A DNA stretch of 64,000 nucleotides. Origin: Pseudomonas putida W15Oct28 (lineage in GTDB: Bacteria > Pseudomonadota > Gammaproteobacteria > Pseudomonadales > Pseudomonadaceae). The DNA is taken from NCBI RefSeq assembly GCF_000708715.2, contig NZ_JENB01000027.1, positions 19,094 through 83,093 on the forward strand. Direction: 5' to 3'. A program made the translations under genes and the position numbers. Below, in pieces: positions 44,841-55,538 of the stretch (its first letter is position 1; the number at the start of each line of letters is the position of its first letter). The notes below the pieces were generated by a model. That model was not told the origin of the DNA, did no database searches, and worked only from the letters and a program-made list of their open reading frames with translations.

Positions 44841-46361
44841 ATGACCCAGCACGCCGTGGCCCGCCTGGCCCAACTCGACGAACACCGCCCCTTGCGCGTC
44901 CAGGCCGGCAATGAAGAGCTCATCCTCATTCGCCAGGGCGATCAGGTCCATGCCTACCAGGGGAACTGCCCCCACGCAGGTGCCCCACTGGACGAAGGCG
45001 TGGTCTGCGGCGGCCTGCTGGTCTGCCCCTGGCACAAGGCCGCCTTCGCCGTTGATGACGGGGTGGTCTGCGAACCCCCTGCACTGGCTGACCTGCGCCG
45101 CTATAAGGCTTGGGTGAAGGGCGATGAAGTCTGGGTCGACGACCAGCCTTTGCCAGTAATCGACCCACCCAGGCACAGCGATGCCCGTTGTTTCGTAGTC
45201 GTCGGCGCCGGTGCAGCCGGCAGCGCTGCAGTTGCCACCCTGCTCGCCCATGGCTTCGCTGGGCGGCTGGTGTGGATCGACCAGGAACGCCAGCCGGCCT
45301 ACGACCGCACCGCGCTGAGCAAATTCGTGATTGCCGGGCAGATGGCGCCCGATGAAGTGCCCGCGTTGCTCGAGGCCGACGCCCTGCGCAAGGGCCACCT
45401 GGAGCGCAAGCACGGCAAGGTGCGCACCTTGAACAGTCAGAAACGCCAACTTACGCTCGTCGATGGCCAGCAGATCGAATACGACGCCTGCCTGCTGGCC
45501 ACGGGTGCCAAAGCACTGCGCCCTGACATCCCCGGCGTCGATTTGCCCGGCGTGTTCACCTTGCGCTCGCGGGAGGACGCTGCGCAGTTGCTCGACGCAG
45601 CCGAGCCCGGCCAGCCGGTGGTGATCGTGGGTGACGGTTTCATCGGCCTGGAGGCGGCCTCTGCCCTGTGCGAGTACGGTGTTCAGGTGCACGTGGTGAC
45701 TCGCCATGAAATCCCGCTTGCCAAGCAACTGGGGGACCGTATCGGGCGCAGCATTCGCGAACTGCATGAGCGCAAAGGGGTCACCTTCCATGGCCCTACG
45801 GAAGTCCAGAGGATCGAAGGCGGGGACAATGTCGAAGCGGTGCTGCTGGCAAACGGTGAACGCCTGCCGACGCCACTGGTTCTGCTTGGCATCGGCGTGA
45901 AACCGGCCACCGCCTTCCTCCAGGGCGTACAGCTGACCGAGGACAAGTCGCTGCGGGTCGATGCAGAAATGCGCGCCGCTGACGGTTTGTGGGCCGCAGG
46001 TGACATCGTTACCTTCCCGCTTTTGGGGCGCCCAGTGCGCATCGAGCACTGGCGCCTGGCTCAGCAACACGGGGTGATCGCCGCCGCCAACATGCTCGGC
46101 GAGCAGCGCCGCTACGCCGATGTGCCCTTTTTCTGGACCTACCAGCACGGCAGCACCTATGAGGTACTGGGCCATGCGCGGGAGTGGAACCGGATCGAGT
46201 TCGTCGGCGAGCCGGAAAAAGGCGATTTCATTGCCCTTCAGTGTCTGGATGAACGGGTCGAGGCCGTTATCGCCAAGGGGTATTCCGATGCCATGGCAAT
46301 ACTGTCACAGCGCCTGAAGCGCCCATTGACCCTGCAAGAGGCGATGGCGCTGATTGGCTGA
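44841..46361 (+). CDS. Rieske/FAD-dependent reductase (AIFM3-like)
   Basis: 506 residues. An N-terminal Rieske domain binds a [2Fe-2S] cluster with CPH (43-45) and CPWH (62-65). From about 120 a pyridine-nucleotide disulfide-type reductase follows, with the FAD motif VVGAGAAGSAA and the NAD motif VVIVGDGFIGLEAA. The C-terminal domain resembles those of ferredoxin reductases and AIFM3. It probably moves electrons from NAD(P)H to an unknown acceptor. GGAGAAG lies nine bases before the ATG; the longer frame crosses a REP. Confidence 0.87.
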   Translation: MTQHAVARLAQLDEHRPLRVQAGNEELILIRQGDQVHAYQGNCPHAGAPLDEGVVCGGLLVCPWHKAAFAVDDGVVCEPPALADLRRYKAWVKGDEVWVDDQPLPVIDPPRHSDARCFVVVGAGAAGSAAVATLLAHGFAGRLVWIDQERQPAYDRTALSKFVIAGQMAPDEVPALLEADALRKGHLERKHGKVRTLNSQKRQLTLVDGQQIEYDACLLATGAKALRPDIPGVDLPGVFTLRSREDAAQLLDAAEPGQPVVIVGDGFIGLEAASALCEYGVQVHVVTRHEIPLAKQLGDRIGRSIRELHERKGVTFHGPTEVQRIEGGDNVEAVLLANGERLPTPLVLLGIGVKPATAFLQGVQLTEDKSLRVDAEMRAADGLWAAGDIVTFPLLGRPVRIEHWRLAQQHGVIAAANMLGEQRRYADVPFFWTYQHGSTYEVLGHAREWNRIEFVGEPEKGDFIALQCLDERVEAVIAKGYSDAMAILSQRLKRPLTLQEAMALIG

Positions 46362-46433
46362 GGGGTGCCTTTCAAAGCGCCCCGGTTGTGTGTAAAACAG
46401 GTGGATCAGCTGACTGTAAAAGGACCCACGCGC

Positions 46434-47444
46434 ATGATCTACCGCCCCCTCGGCCACAGTGGCCTGCAGGTTTCCGCCCTTACCTTGGGCAGCATGATGT
46501 TCGGCGAGCAGACCAGCACCGAGGACGCCCTGCGCATCATCGACAAGGCCTGGGACCAGGGCATCAACTTCATCGACACCGCCGACGTGTACAACGCCGG
46601 GCGTTCGGAAGAAATCGTCGGTGAAGCAGTGGCGCGCCATCGCCAGGACTGGATCGTCGCCAGCAAGGTCGGTTTCGGCCCGGCCGACGGCCTGCCAAAC
46701 CGCAGCGGGTTGTCGCGCAAGCACATCTTCAATGCGCTGGAAGCCACACTCACGCGCATGGGCATGGATTACCTGGATATCTACTACCTGCACCGCGAAG
46801 ACCACAAGGTGCCGCTGGAAGAAACCGTACAGGCCATTGGCGACCTGCTGCGCCAGGGCAAGATCCGCTACTGGGGCGTGTCCAACTTCCGTGGCTGGCG
46901 CATTGCCGAGGTCTGCCACATTGCCGAACGGCTGGGCGTGCCCAAACCGGTGGTGAGCCAGCCGTTGTACAACATCGTCAACCGCCAGGCCGAGCCGGAG
47001 CAGCTCAGCGCAGCCGCCGCACACGGGCTGGGCGTGGTGCCATTCAGCCCATTGGCCAGGGGCGTACTCAGTGGCAAGTATGCGCCGGGTGCCGTGCCCG
47101 ATGCCGGCAGCCGCGCCGGGCGCCAGGACAAGCGCATCATGGAGGTGGAGTGGCGCCAGGAGTCGCTGGCCATCGCCCGGCAAATCCAGGCTTATGTAGA
47201 GGCCAAGGGTGTGGGCATTGTCGAGTTTGCCATTGCCTGGGTGCTGAACAACCAGTGCGTAAGTTCGGCGATTGTCGGGCCGCGTACCAAGGAACAGTGG
47301 GATACCTATGGTGGTGCATTGGCGGTGAAGATCACGGCGGAGGATGAAGCGTTCATCGACTCGCTGGTGGCGCCGGGGCATGCCTCTACGCCGGGGTTCA
47401 ATGATGTGGCCCACTATGTGAGCGGTCGGTTGGCCCGTAGCTGA
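46434..47444 (+). CDS. Aldo/keto reductase (YajO/TasA-like)
   Basis: 336 residues. The AKR catalytic residues are Asp and Tyr in FIDTADVYNAG, Lys in VASKVGF and His in YYLHRED. The NADPH-binding segment SSAIVGPRTKEQ lies near the end. Cytosolic NADPH-dependent carbonyl reduction is expected. An AAAGGA site precedes the ATG. It begins 72 bp after the Rieske/FAD gene and may share its transcript. Confidence 0.88.
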   Translation: MIYRPLGHSGLQVSALTLGSMMFGEQTSTEDALRIIDKAWDQGINFIDTADVYNAGRSEEIVGEAVARHRQDWIVASKVGFGPADGLPNRSGLSRKHIFNALEATLTRMGMDYLDIYYLHREDHKVPLEETVQAIGDLLRQGKIRYWGVSNFRGWRIAEVCHIAERLGVPKPVVSQPLYNIVNRQAEPEQLSAAAAHGLGVVPFSPLARGVLSGKYAPGAVPDAGSRAGRQDKRIMEVEWRQESLAIARQIQAYVEAKGVGIVEFAIAWVLNNQCVSSAIVGPRTKEQWDTYGGALAVKITAEDEAFIDSLVAPGHASTPGFNDVAHYVSGRLARS

Positions 47445-47458
47445 TTATTTCCCGTACC

Positions 47459-47702
47459 GGCCTCTTCGCGGGTAAACCCGCTCCCACAGGATCTGCGATG
47501 GTTTCAAGGTAACCACAAGCCCTGTAGGAGCAGCCTTGTGCTGCGAAGAGGCCATTGCAGCCGAAGATAATCTTTAGCCTTACCGGCGTCTTCGCAGCAC
47601 AAGGCTGCTCCTACAAGGAGAGTCGGCAGCCTGAGTGATGGTGAAACACAGCTTGAGGGCTATGCAATACCTGTGGGAGCGGGTTTACCCGCGAAGAGGC
47701 CG
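47459..47702. repeat. REP elements and a long inverted repeat
   Basis: A REP at 47459-47490, a long inverted repeat 47521-47619 (CTGTAGGAGCAGCCTTGTGC / GCACAAGGCTGCTCCTACAAG arms) and a REP at 47670-47702. They fill most of the 364-bp gap 47445-47808. No gene is seen there. Confidence 0.85.
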
Positions 47703-47808
47703 GTGCGGACAAAGCCATTGGGGAGCCCTGCGCCGGGCTCCCGGTCCCCCCATTCCCCAATCACCTCGGTATCGTGCGCACCATTGGTTTTTTACCTTTG
47801 GAGCTGCA

Positions 47809-48936
47809 ATGAAACTCTTCCAACCTCTGCAAGTCGGCCCGCTTACCTTGGCCAACCGTGTGTTCATGGCCCCCCTCACCCGCCTGCGCAGCCTCGAACC
47901 GGGCGATGTGCCAACCGCCATGATGGCCGAGTATTACCGCCAGCGTGCCAGCGCCGGGCTGATCATCACCGAAGCCACCCAGATCTCCTTCCAGGCCAAG
48001 GGCTATTCCGGCTCGCCCGGCATTCATAGCGCCGAGCAGATTGCCGCCTGGAAGCACATCAACGAAGGCATTCACGCCGAAGGTGGCCACAGCGCCGTGC
48101 AGGTGTGGCACACCGGCCGGGTGTCGCACACCTCGTTGCAACCCGGCGGCGAAGCGCCTGTGGCGCCCTCGGCGCTGCCGGCCGGCGCCCGTACCACCCT
48201 GCGTGACGAACAAGGCAACCTGGTACGTGTAGAAACCTCCGCACCGCGTGCCCTGAGCGAGAACGAAATCGCAGGCATCGTCGCAGACTTCGGCCAGGCA
48301 GCGGTCAACGCCCGCGAAGCCGGCTTCGACTTCATCGAACTGCACGCTGCCCACGGCTATTTGCTACACCAGTTCCTTACCCCCAGCGCCAACCAGCGCG
48401 AGGACCGCTACGGCGGCAGCGTCGAAAACAGGGCGCGCATCGTGCTTGAAGCGGTGGACGCGGCGATTGCCAACTGGAGTGCCGAGCGCGTGGGTATCCG
48501 CGTGTTCCCGCTGGGTGGGTTCAATGGCGTGGACAATGGCGAAGATCAGGAGGCCGCAGGCCTTTACCTGATCCGCGAGCTGGCCAGGCGCAACCTCGCC
48601 TACCTGCACCTGTCCGAGCCGGACTGGGCCGGTGGCAAGCCGCTGCGTGACGAGTTCCGCCAGGCGATCCGCGCTGCCTATCCGGGGGTGATCATTGCTG
48701 CGGGTGCCTACACCGCCGAGAAAGGCGAAGACTTGATCGGGCGTGGTTTGATCGATGCCGTGGCGTTCGGGCGCAGCTACATCGCCAACCCTGACCTTGT
48801 ACAGCGGCTACGGGTGCAGGCACCTCTGAACGAACATCGGACGCAATTTGATTACGCCAATGGGCCTGAAGGCTACACAGACTATCCGTTTCTGCACCAG
48901 GCCCTGGGCGCTAGTGAAGGTTGGGCTCATCGATAA
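47809..48936 (+). CDS. Old yellow enzyme family flavoprotein (NemA/XenB-like)
   Basis: 375 residues. FMN-dependent (alpha/beta)8 barrel: MAPLTR (Thr24 near the flavin), QVWHTGRVSH, and the substrate-binding pair His179/His182 in ELHAAHGYLLHQF, as in PETN and N-ethylmaleimide reductases. These reduce activated alkenes, nitrate esters and nitroaromatics with NADPH. GGAG is six bases before the ATG. The 3' end overlaps a convergent small gene by 26 bp. Confidence 0.92.
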   Translation: MKLFQPLQVGPLTLANRVFMAPLTRLRSLEPGDVPTAMMAEYYRQRASAGLIITEATQISFQAKGYSGSPGIHSAEQIAAWKHINEGIHAEGGHSAVQVWHTGRVSHTSLQPGGEAPVAPSALPAGARTTLRDEQGNLVRVETSAPRALSENEIAGIVADFGQAAVNAREAGFDFIELHAAHGYLLHQFLTPSANQREDRYGGSVENRARIVLEAVDAAIANWSAERVGIRVFPLGGFNGVDNGEDQEAAGLYLIRELARRNLAYLHLSEPDWAGGKPLRDEFRQAIRAAYPGVIIAAGAYTAEKGEDLIGRGLIDAVAFGRSYIANPDLVQRLRVQAPLNEHRTQFDYANGPEGYTDYPFLHQALGASEGWAHR

Positions 48937-49132
48937 TGATGATATTCACCGCATACAAACGACCATCCTGCCCCCGGACCACTTCGTAACTGACGTTCTG
49001 GCCTTCACGAATCACCGGCGTGCCATCGCCGACAGCGCCGCGCAAAAAAACCACCTCTGCGTCTCCCGCCGCAGCAAGTTCAGCGGATGTCAGTGAGATT
49101 GCAGAAATAGGACGCTGGGCTTTTCTAGTCAT
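48911..49132 (-). CDS. Small cold-shock-like protein of unknown function
   Basis: 73 residues from an ATG with AGGAGG eight bases upstream, a strong site. The C-terminal half (GTPVIREGQNVSYEVVRGQDGRLYAVNI) resembles the last strands of a cold-shock domain, but the RNA-binding motifs RNP1 and RNP2 are absent. The N-terminus has a basic residue stretch (MTRKAQRPISAISLT). It overlaps the oxidoreductase gene tail to tail. A true CspA-type gene lies 186 bp away on the same strand. Confidence 0.7.
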   Translation of the reverse strand: MTRKAQRPISAISLTSAELAAAGDAEVVFLRGAVGDGTPVIREGQNVSYEVVRGQDGRLYAVNIIIIDEPNLH

Positions 49133-49242
49133 GGATTGCGCCTCCTGTCAGCTGCGTGCTTGCAGCGTTCCAAGCGTAATCATGCATGGGCAACTCAACG
49201 CCTTCTACTGGCATTTTTGTCAGGCAAACGGCTTGTAAGTTT

Positions 49243-49271
49243 AAAAAAAACGGAGCCCTCCAGGGGCTCCG
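49243..49271 (-). terminator. Rho-independent terminator of the cold-shock gene
   Basis: On the minus strand CGGAGCCC-(5-base loop)-GGGCTCCG is followed by eight T residues. It lies 46 bp after the cold-shock gene stop. Confidence 0.9.
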
Positions 49272-49317
49272 TTCTCCAGTGGCCGGGCACGCCTGGCGTG
49301 CCAGTCACTCAGGCAAA

Positions 49318-49530
49318 TTATTCGGCGCGCACTTGCGCAGCCTGCATGCCTTTCTGCCCTTTCTCAGCAACGAAAGACACTTTCTGGCCTTCTTTCAGCG
49401 ACTTGAAGCCGTCCGATTCAATGGCTTTGAAGTGAACGAAAAGGTCGTCGCCACCGCCGTCCGGGGTGATAAAACCGAACCCCTTCTCATCGTTGAACCA
49501 TTTGACCGTACCTGATTGTCTGTTGGACAT
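49318..49530 (-). CDS. CspA-family cold-shock protein
   Basis: 70 residues. One cold-shock domain with RNP1 KGFGFI (residues 16-21) and RNP2 LFVHF. It binds single-stranded RNA or DNA and melts RNA structure. The 5' untranslated part is about 150 bases, as for cold-induced csp genes. A clear terminator follows. The ATG at 49530 begins MSNRQSGTVKWF, the standard start; the longer open frame is not used. Confidence 0.93.
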   Translation of the reverse strand: MSNRQSGTVKWFNDEKGFGFITPDGGGDDLFVHFKAIESDGFKSLKEGQKVSFVAEKGQKGMQAAQVRAE

Positions 49531-49690
49531 GCTGTAAACCCTCGAATGCCGATTGGTGCGTTTGCGTGGACAGTTAAAGCCGCCAGTCGATCGACTAGCC
49601 TCTTCACAGTGCATCTTGGGCGATCTGAGGCGAACTAGCCACTGACACTTTTATCAGTACGCAAAAAAATCGCTGAAAACTCATGCGCCA

Positions 49691-50671
<981 letters not shown>

Positions 50672-50771
50672 GGGGTCTCCAGAGGGATTATCAGTGGCTG
50701 ACAGTCTCCCTGCTGCGCCGCCAGCGATAAACCCAGGTTCAGGCCCGGGATTGGGGCCTGATATTCCCCAG

Positions 50772-51683
50772 TCAGTATTCCCAAGGCACGCCCGTTTCCC
50801 AGCTGGCCACCAACAAGTCGATGAAACCGCGTACCCGGGGGGACAGGTGGCGCTTGCTCGGGTACACGATGCGAATCGGGTCCGCCGGTGGCCGGTAGGC
50901 GTGCAGCACTTCCACCAAGGTGCCGGCACGCAGGTCGTTACCGGTGATGTAGGTGGGCAGGTGAATCAGCCCGAAACCGGCGCGGGCACCGTCGAGCATC
51001 GCCTCCGAGCTGTCAATGTTCAATCGCCCAGGGTCTTCGCACAGGTGCAGCCCCGCTTCAGTATTGAAGCGCCAGGGCATGGATTTTTCGCCAGCGAGGA
51101 AGGCGATCTTGTCGTGACCATAAAGGTCGGCAGGCACCAGGGGAATACCTCGCACATCGAGATACGCGGGCGAAGCGCAGGTGACAAACTGCTGCCAGGC
51201 CACCGTGCGGGTCAACAGCTGCGAGTCTTCCTTGGGTGCGCCAATACGTACCGCAACGTCCACGCCCTCCTCGACCAGGTCGACGAAGCGGTCGGTGAAG
51301 CGGATGTCTGCGCGCAGCTCAGGCCACTGCTTGAGGTACTGGTCCAGGATCGGCAGCACATGGCGCTGGCCGAGCGACAGCGGCGCAGTCAGGCGCAAGG
51401 TGCCGGTGGGCTTGCCGCGGCGCTGGGCCATGGTGCTTTCCACCTCGTCCAGGTCATCCAGAATCTGCCGCCAGCGCTCATAGGCCACCAGGCCCTCGTC
51501 GGTAAGGCTCAGCTTGCGTGTGGTGCGGTTGAACAGGCGCACAGCCATGCGCGCTTCCAGCCGGGCGATACTCTTGCCCACCGCCGAGCGCGTCAGGCCC
51601 AGGCTGGCGGCGGCAGCGGTGAAACTGCCGGCCTTGGCGGCGCTGACGAAAGCGGCGATGTCGCCGAAGCGGTTGGGTTCCAT
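50772..51683 (-). CDS. LysR-family transcriptional regulator
   Basis: 303 residues. The helix-turn-helix covers residues 4-62 (DIAAFVSAAKAGSFTAAAASLGLTRSAVGKSIARLE), with a substrate-binding domain after residue 90 (LRLTAPLSLGQRHVLPILD, DVAVRIGAPKED). It is upstream of the luciferase-like gene, same strand, and could control it. GGAAA lies ahead of the ATG. Target is inference. Confidence 0.88.
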   Translation of the reverse strand: MEPNRFGDIAAFVSAAKAGSFTAAAASLGLTRSAVGKSIARLEARMAVRLFNRTTRKLSLTDEGLVAYERWRQILDDLDEVESTMAQRRGKPTGTLRLTAPLSLGQRHVLPILDQYLKQWPELRADIRFTDRFVDLVEEGVDVAVRIGAPKEDSQLLTRTVAWQQFVTCASPAYLDVRGIPLVPADLYGHDKIAFLAGEKSMPWRFNTEAGLHLCEDPGRLNIDSSEAMLDGARAGFGLIHLPTYITGNDLRAGTLVEVLHAYRPPADPIRIVYPSKRHLSPRVRGFIDLLVASWETGVPWEY

Positions 51684-51761
51684 GGTGTTTCCTGGCAGAA
51701 GTCAGACCGGCTTAGATGGGTGCGGATCCAGGTAATACAAGGTGCAGCTCCATTCCAACCC

Positions 51762-52829
51762 TCATTCTGCCCTCAGGTAGCGGTCGGTCCAGGCGGCCAA
51801 CGGCAGTGGTGGCTGCTGTTCGATGATGCGCCGCCAGATCAGCAGCAGGTCATCACCATTGAACATCGAGCCAGGCCCACTGCCTTGCCACTTCGAAGGC
51901 ACATCGGCAATCCAGTGCCCCTGGCTGTCGCGGTGGGCGATGTTGAAGCGGAACGTGTAATTGCCGGGGATGCCCATGCGCAGGTCGGTGACCACCAGCG
52001 CGTTGCCCACCTGGTCATAGCGCAGCCAGTCATCGGTGAACCAGCGCAAGCGCTGGTGCAAAGGGTCACCTGCCAGGGCTTTGGCCAGCTCCAGGTTACG
52101 GGGCAGGCGCTGCATTTCTGGTGCTTGCCGGTCGAACGCGCTGCTGATGCCTTCGTAGTAATCGCCGTCCGGGGTCTTTGCCAGCACCCGCCAGACCAGG
52201 CTGTTGAACGCGATCGGCACGGCGCGTACCTCGCTGGCGACGATGCCTTGCTGGTCGAGCGCCGCCTGGAAGCGCTGCTCGGCCGCCATGCGCCCGGCCA
52301 GGCCGAAACCCAGGTAGCTGGTGCTGAACACCAGGGCAATGGTCAGCAGGCGGCTAGCCCTGCTGGTCACGCCCTTGATGATGGCGTAGATCACCGCAGC
52401 CAGCAGCGGCAAGGTGTAGACCGGGTCGATGATGAACACCGCCGCCCAGCTTTGTGGGGTTACCTGTAAGGGCCAGAACAACTGCGTGCCGTAGACCGTA
52501 AAGGCGTCGAGCACCGGGTGGGTGACCAATACCAGCCAGAACGCCACAAACAGCCTGGGCAAGGTATAGCCCTTGCCGGGCCAGCATCTGTTCACCAGCC
52601 AGGCCAGCAGCAAAGCCAGCCCGGTGAGCACGAACAGCGAGTGGGAGAAGCCGCGGTGGTAGGTCATCTGCGACACCGGGTCGGCGTAGCGGATGATCAC
52701 ATCCAGGTCCGGCAGCGTGCCCAGTGCTGCGCCATACAGCAGCGAGCGGCGGCCCTGGATGCGCCCGAGCACGGTCCCTTGCAGGGCCGCGCCGAGTACG
52801 GCTTGGGTAATGGAGTCCAAGGGTGGCAT
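51762..52829 (-). CDS. YdjM-family inner-membrane metal-dependent hydrolase
   Basis: 355 residues. The N-terminal half has about five membrane helices and conserved metal-binding motifs: DSITQAVLGA, LPDLDVI, HRGFSHSLF and THPVLDAF. This matches the YdjM/LexA-regulated membrane hydrolase family (DUF457-like). The C-terminal half is a soluble domain of unknown role. Function of the family is not firmly known. It is separated from the LysR gene by 78 bp. Confidence 0.82.
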   Translation of the reverse strand: MPPLDSITQAVLGAALQGTVLGRIQGRRSLLYGAALGTLPDLDVIIRYADPVSQMTYHRGFSHSLFVLTGLALLLAWLVNRCWPGKGYTLPRLFVAFWLVLVTHPVLDAFTVYGTQLFWPLQVTPQSWAAVFIIDPVYTLPLLAAVIYAIIKGVTSRASRLLTIALVFSTSYLGFGLAGRMAAEQRFQAALDQQGIVASEVRAVPIAFNSLVWRVLAKTPDGDYYEGISSAFDRQAPEMQRLPRNLELAKALAGDPLHQRLRWFTDDWLRYDQVGNALVVTDLRMGIPGNYTFRFNIAHRDSQGHWIADVPSKWQGSGPGSMFNGDDLLLIWRRIIEQQPPLPLAAWTDRYLRAE

Positions 52830-52894
52830 TCCTGAAAGAGTCGTTTCCGGAAACTACCTTCATACGCCCCTGGTGCGCAATTCCCCTGGGTGGC

Positions 52895-54145
52895 TCAGAA
52901 CAGCTGCCATGTGTACACCAGCGTCAAACGATTTTCGTCGATGTCGCTGCGGTAGTTGGACCGCGCCATGGCATTGCGCACCCTGATCCCTAGCCCCTTC
53001 AGCACTCCACTTTGCACCGCATAGCCGATATCCAGGTCACGTTCCCGGTCACGCCCTTCGTAACCCAGCCCGGTATCGACATTGTTACCGGTGATGTAGC
53101 GCACGGTCGCCGTTAACCCCGGCACCCCCATGGCTGCGAAGTTATAGTCGTAACGCACCTGGTACGAACGCTCGTCGGTGTAGGCGAATTCATAGGTGGG
53201 CACCTCGTTACCCAGCGGCGAGATGTTGGCGAATACCCGTGGGAACGGGCTGTCGCCATAGATACCCTGGTAACCCACATGGAAGCTGTGCCCGCCATGC
53301 CGGGCGGTGAACATCGAGAAGAACGCCTGGTTGTCGATGTTTCCGAGCAACGCGTCGCCGTCCTCACGCGCGGTGAAGTAGCCCAGGTTGGCGCCGAGTA
53401 CCCAGTCCCCCACGGGTTTGCTGTGCTTCAGGCCGACAAAGCCCTGTGCGTAGATATCCTCCAGTTGCCCGTACCACAGGCTGACGCTGCTATGGTTGGC
53501 ATTGAACGCATAGTCCCCGCCGACGTAGTTGAAGGCATCGCTCTCGGCCTGACGCATCGGCACATGGCCGAGCATCGCGTTCATCTTGCCGTCGCCGCCT
53601 TCGTTGCGCAGGTGGGTGCTTTTCAAATGCCCGGCCTGCACGGTCAGCCCGTCAATTTCCGACGAGCTCACGCTCGCGCCCTGGTAGGTCGGTGGCAGCA
53701 GGCGGATGTCGCTGAAGGTCAGTACCGGCAGGTTCGGTTGCAGCTCACCGACACGCAGTTCGGTCTTCGACAGGCGGGCCTTGAAGGTGGGCGCCAGGCG
53801 GCTGTACTCGTCGGCAGCACGGCCGTCGCCATGCACCGGCAGCAGGCCGGTATTGGTGCGGTCGGGGCTGCTGTCGAGCTTGATGCCCAGCAGGCCCAGG
53901 GCGTCCACGCCAAAGCCCACCGTACCGGGGGTGTAACCGGATTTGAAGTCGAGGATAAAGCCCTGTGCCCACTCCTCGGCCTTGGACTGCTTGTTGGCCC
54001 CGACAATGTCGGAGAAATCGCGGCTGAAGTAATAGTTGCGGGCACTCAGCGTGGCCTTCGAATCCTCGAAGAAACCGCCTTCGGCGGCCAGCAATGGTTG
54101 GCTGAGCAAAGTCAGGCCCAGGGCAACGCATGGGGTGTGGTTCAT
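52895..54145 (-). CDS. benF: OprD-family porin for benzoate (BenF-like)
   Basis: 416 residues with a signal peptide (VALGLTLLSQPLLAA). OprD features: GGFFEDSKATLSARNYYFSRDF, GVDALGLLGIKLDS, RYDYNFAAMGVPGL and a C-terminus DENRLTLVYTWQLF ending in Phe. An outer-membrane barrel for aromatic acids. Its place directly after benE at the end of the ben operon supports benzoate uptake (BenF). Confidence 0.88.
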   Translation of the reverse strand: MNHTPCVALGLTLLSQPLLAAEGGFFEDSKATLSARNYYFSRDFSDIVGANKQSKAEEWAQGFILDFKSGYTPGTVGFGVDALGLLGIKLDSSPDRTNTGLLPVHGDGRAADEYSRLAPTFKARLSKTELRVGELQPNLPVLTFSDIRLLPPTYQGASVSSSEIDGLTVQAGHLKSTHLRNEGGDGKMNAMLGHVPMRQAESDAFNYVGGDYAFNANHSSVSLWYGQLEDIYAQGFVGLKHSKPVGDWVLGANLGYFTAREDGDALLGNIDNQAFFSMFTARHGGHSFHVGYQGIYGDSPFPRVFANISPLGNEVPTYEFAYTDERSYQVRYDYNFAAMGVPGLTATVRYITGNNVDTGLGYEGRDRERDLDIGYAVQSGVLKGLGIRVRNAMARSNYRSDIDENRLTLVYTWQLF

Positions 54146-54198
54146 TCCGAAGCTCTCTTGATCTTGTTTTTATGGATAAAGCGTTGGAAAACGGCAGT

Positions 54199-55398
54199 TC
54201 ATGGGGTGCGGCGCAGCACCTCCCGGGCACGTGGCTGGCGCAGCCTGAGCAGTGCATGGGCCAGCAGGCCGAACAACAACCCCCAGAACGCCGCCGACAG
54301 GCCAAGGAAAGCCACCCCCGACGCGGTGACCAGGAAAGTGAACAGCCCGGCATCACGCTCGGCCGGTTCTGCCAGGCTGCGGGCCAGGGCTTCGCTGATG
54401 GCCCCATACAAAGCCAGCCCGGCCAGGGCCGCGATCAGCGCGGCGGGAAAGGCTGCGAACAGCGACATCAATGTGGCACCGGCAATGCCCAGCAGCAGGT
54501 AAAGCGTGCTGCCAGCCACCGCCGCCACATAGCGCCGCCGTGGGTTTTCGTGGGCCTCATGGCCCGTGCACAGGCTGGCGGTAACCGCTGCCAGGTTCAG
54601 CCCGTGGCAGCCGAACGGCGCCAGCGCGGCACCGGCCAGGGCACTGGCGCTGATCAACGGGCTGGCCGGTGTGGCGTAACCTGCATTGCGCAACACCGCC
54701 ATGCCCGGCATGAATTGCCCGGTCAACGCCACCAGTACCATCGGTAGCGCCAGGCTGACCACCGCCGACAGGCTGAACTGCGGGGTGATCCACTGCGGTG
54801 ACGCCAGTTCCAGCACCAGTGCCTCGCTACGGAATGCACCGCTGGCCACGGTTACCAGGGTGCCCACGCACAGCACCGCAGCCACTGCATAACGGGGCTG
54901 AACCCGGCGCATCAGCACGTAGGTGACGAACATCGCCAGTACCAGCAACGGCTGCACGGGCAAGGCGCGGAACACTTCGATACCGAAACTGAACAGGATG
55001 CCAGCCTGCATGCCGGCGGCGATGGACCCGGGCAGGCGAGCGATGATGCGGTCGAAGGCCCCGCTGATGCCGATCAGCAGCAGCACCAGGTTGGCCACCA
55101 GGTAGGCACCCACGGCCTGCTCCAGGCCAAGTTGCGGCAAGGCGGTGACCAGCAGCGCCGAGCCGGGGATCGACCAGGCGATCACCACCGGCACGCGGTA
55201 GCGCAGGCTGAGCAGCGCACCGAGCACGGCACTGCCCATGGACACTGCCCAGACCCAGGATGACAACTGCTGGTGAGACAGCCCGGCCGCTTCGGCAGCG
55301 TGGAAAATGATCACCAGCGGGCCGGCGTAGGAGATCATCGTGGCAATGCAACCAGCGACGATGGCGGACAGCGAACTGTCCTTGATCAGGGTTTTCAT
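54199..55398 (-). CDS. benE: Benzoate transporter BenE
   Basis: 399 residues with about 12 membrane helices. BenE family patterns include VAGCIATMISYAGPLVIIFHAAEAAGL, PGSALLVTALP and the motif TGQFMPGMAVLRNAGY. It imports benzoate, probably with H+. The ATG at 55398 starts MKTLIKDSSLSA. It lies between catA and benF. Confidence 0.9.
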   Translation of the reverse strand: MKTLIKDSSLSAIVAGCIATMISYAGPLVIIFHAAEAAGLSHQQLSSWVWAVSMGSAVLGALLSLRYRVPVVIAWSIPGSALLVTALPQLGLEQAVGAYLVANLVLLLIGISGAFDRIIARLPGSIAAGMQAGILFSFGIEVFRALPVQPLLVLAMFVTYVLMRRVQPRYAVAAVLCVGTLVTVASGAFRSEALVLELASPQWITPQFSLSAVVSLALPMVLVALTGQFMPGMAVLRNAGYATPASPLISASALAGAALAPFGCHGLNLAAVTASLCTGHEAHENPRRRYVAAVAGSTLYLLLGIAGATLMSLFAAFPAALIAALAGLALYGAISEALARSLAEPAERDAGLFTFLVTASGVAFLGLSAAFWGLLFGLLAHALLRLRQPRAREVLRRTP

Positions 55399-55450
55399 GG
55401 GGCATCTCGCAAGGCATCGGCCGGCCTTTGTGGCTGGCTCTTGTTCTGGT

Positions 55451-55530
55451 GTTGGCTTCTTCGCGGGCTTGCCCGCTCCCACAGGTCCAGTGCAGTGCCC
55501 CGGGTTCGCGCAGCCCGCGAAGAAGCCAAC
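55451..55530. repeat. 18-bp perfect inverted repeat between catA and benE
   Basis: GTTGGCTTCTTCGCGGGC (55451-55468) and GCCCGCGAAGAAGCCAAC (55513-55530) are exact inverses, with a REP core inside. This is a stable mRNA hairpin within the operon that may lower or process expression of the downstream genes. Confidence 0.85.
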
Positions 55531-55538
55531 TCGGTGTA

